Shown one piece after another: positions 6,192 to 7,330 of a stretch of 7,330 nucleotides of DNA (within the stretch, counting starts at the first letter, position 1; each line of letters starts with the position of its first letter). Origin of the DNA: an uncultured Chlamydiae bacterium (GTDB lineage: Bacteria; Chlamydiota; Chlamydiia; Chlamydiales; SM23-39); contig CAISYW010000140.1 of assembly GCA_903889795.1 (NCBI GenBank), positions 1 to 7,330 on the forward strand. The letters are read 5' to 3'. The translations under genes were made by a program, and so were the position numbers. A model generated the notes under the pieces. That model made no database searches and was not told where the DNA came from. It saw only the letters and a list, made by a program, of their open reading frames with translations.

Positions 6192-6939
6192 ACCTATCTA
6201 TTCTATTCTTTTTTCCCAATATTGCTAGCCGTTGATTTGCTTGACTATGGGGTATCGGAACGAGTTCAGGTTTTAAATTCGCTGCTTGAAAAAGGCGTAG
6301 CCAGGTTTCTTGCGTAAACAAACCACTTACATGTTGATCGGATTCGACAATCATAGGATGCGACCCATCGCGAATCATATAGACCATCGCACTGATGTAT
6401 GAAGAATCGGTCGGATCGGGATCGTATTGCCATTCCAGATACCGTAATCTTTTGCTATCCAAATCGTTCCCGCCATGGTGAGTGGACGATTTAAATGTTT
6501 CTTTGAAAAAGTCGGGGACCATAAGAACGATTCCGCCTAAGCGGCAATGTCTTGCGCTTGTTTGAATGGCTTTTAACAAGTCTTCTTCGCTATTCATAGA
6601 GTTGATTGCATCGTGGACAAAAACAGCATCAAATTGCTTGCCTATTTGAAGTTCCCTCATATCCCCAACGATATGTTCGCATTCAGGATTGAGTTTTTTA
6701 CTCACTGCGAGCATTTGAGGAGAAAGATCAACCAAAGTCATGGCAAAGTGCTTTTTTAGATGACTGGCATTGTTTCCGCCTCCGCTCCCGAGCTCGAGTA
6801 CGTGTTTTAAAGGATGACAATTACGACGGAGAAGATCTAAAAACAGATTGGCTTCTTCTTCGTAATCCTGAGGGGGTGAAAGCAATGGCCACCATTCCGC
6901 AAGAGTCGAGTAAAGAGCTGAATTTTTTTTCATATTCAT
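6109..6939 (-). CDS. Class I SAM-dependent methyltransferase
   Basis: This is a Rossmann-fold methyltransferase using S-adenosylmethionine, with an unknown substrate. Motif I is VLELGSGGGN (47-56). The ribose-binding acid is D71 in TLVDLSPQML. D93 sits in VGDM, and the motif IV region is FDAVFVHDAINSM (103-115). Post-core strands at LGGIVLMVPDFF and a C-terminal LFTQETWLRLFQAANL also fit small-molecule methyltransferases. I chose the ATG at 6939 (276 residues) because AAGGA (6951-6947) lies 7 nt before it. The upstream ATG at 6963 would place that site inside the gene. The last 31 residues after LGKK (from N245) look unlike the family and run into the acetyltransferase gene in another frame. 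One more A in the A6 run (6214-6209) would end the protein as LGKKE at 245 residues. It follows the hydrolase gene by 36 nt. Confidence 0.9.
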   Translation of the reverse strand: MNMKKNSALYSTLAEWWPLLSPPQDYEEEANLFLDLLRRNCHPLKHVLELGSGGGNNASHLKKHFAMTLVDLSPQMLAVSKKLNPECEHIVGDMRELQIGKQFDAVFVHDAINSMNSEEDLLKAIQTSARHCRLGGIVLMVPDFFKETFKSSTHHGGNDLDSKRLRYLEWQYDPDPTDSSYISAMVYMIRDGSHPMIVESDQHVSGLFTQETWLRLFQAANLKPELVPIPHSQANQRLAILGKKNRIDRYGISKNFSSRFESYPSSHGCASKNSQS

Positions 6940-6946
6940 ATTTGTT

Positions 6947-6951
6947 TCCTT
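6947..6951 (-). promoter_or_regulatory. Ribosome binding site deciding the methyltransferase start
   Basis: AAGGA on the minus strand, 7 nt before the ATG at 6939, selects this start over the ATG at 6963 upstream and the ATG at 6933, two codons further on. Confidence 0.7.
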
Positions 6952-6975
6952 CCGTTCCAGCATCGTTTTAGCCTA

Positions 6976-7330
6976 TCAATGCTTTTTCAAATGATCCGCC
7001 ACCAGTTTGGCTATTTGTTCTTCCAGAGAGCGGTTAAAGAAAACATGACCCATACCCTTAATCGTGACAAATTTGGCATTAGGAATTGCATCAGCCACAG
7101 CTTTGCCATGCCTTAGCAGTACAATTGGGTCTTTATCTCCGTGAATGACCAGAGTAGGGCGATTTATTTTTTGAAGAGTACTTGACTGCTTCATCTGAGC
7201 GAGGAATCCCTGCATCATTAGATCAAGATTTTTGGCATTTTTATTTTTGGTGCGGGTCAAAAAATCGATTGTGAAAGCCTTGGCCATCTCTTCCTCGAAT
7301 GGAATTTCTGCATTTGCATGACGCCAAACA
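6976..7330 (-). CDS. Alpha/beta hydrolase, 5'-truncated by the window edge
   Basis: This is the C-terminal part of an alpha/beta-fold hydrolase with unknown substrate. The frame stays open past the ATG at 7287 to the end of the window (VWRHANAEIPFEEE precedes that Met), so the ATG is probably internal. About 117 residues are visible of a family usually near 260-300. The visible part holds a piece of the cap region, then RPTLVIHGDKDPIV with the acid of the triad (D53 counted from the ATG at 7287) and VTIKGMGHVFF with the catalytic His (H81). The nucleophile elbow G-x-S-x-G would lie outside the window. It is the first visible gene of a minus-strand set followed by the methyltransferase and the acetyltransferase. 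Confidence 0.88.
   Translation of the reverse strand, partial: VWRHANAEIPFEEEMAKAFTIDFLTRTKNKNAKNLDLMMQGFLAQMKQSSTLQKINRPTLVIHGDKDPIVLLRHGKAVADAIPNAKFVTIKGMGHVFFNRSLEEQIAKLVADHLKKH

Overview
The window looks like chromosomal DNA of a chlamydia-like (environmental Chlamydiae) bacterium. The main grounds are a V-type rather than F-type ATPase with the subunit order I-K, and the wording of the subunit I sequence (KIGEDLVHIYDTPS, DKDPS.WV). This placement is inference from recalled family resemblance. Other bacteria with V-type ATPases, such as spirochaetes, also have the I-K order and cannot be excluded by eye.

Left part, plus strand (1-3398): the 3' three quarters of the V-type ATPase subunit I gene, then the proteolipid subunit K, then a complete class II fumarase (fumC). 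The genes are 9-17 nt apart and the unit ends in a clear intrinsic terminator, so they read as the tail of one operon. The K subunit keeps the residues that bind sodium in the Enterococcus hirae V-ATPase rotor (T53, Q54, Q97, E126), which suggests Na+ coupling.

Middle part (3399-5039): a single-gene unit encodes an acidic 181-residue protein with a beta-rich, probably galactose-binding-like C-terminal domain. An intrinsic terminator lies on each side of it. It converges with a minus-strand Nudix hydrolase. The Nudix gene is divergent from a small lipoprotein gene, with about 19 bp between the preferred starts. A promoter-like sequence placed so that the Nudix mRNA would be nearly leaderless overlaps the lipoprotein start.

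Right part (5040-7330): a plus-strand reading frame holds a good N-terminal DUF1016 (YhcG-type) domain but lacks the C-terminal nuclease half. Inside its last 120 bases another frame reads like the C-terminal helix of a type I restriction specificity subunit (HsdS), interrupted by a stop. This suggests the scar of a degraded restriction-modification island. Facing it is a minus-strand set: an alpha/beta hydrolase (cut by the window edge), a class I SAM-dependent methyltransferase and a GNAT acetyltransferase. The methyltransferase frame runs into the acetyltransferase gene. One extra A in a six-A run would instead end it at a family-like LGKKE terminus 11 nt before the acetyltransferase start.

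There is no tRNA, rRNA, CRISPR array or intact mobile element that I can support. I do not see a clear new biological system. The best leads are the DUF1016/HsdS scar, the homopolymer-controlled methyltransferase end, the insulated beta-sandwich gene and the very tight Nudix/lipoprotein divergence.
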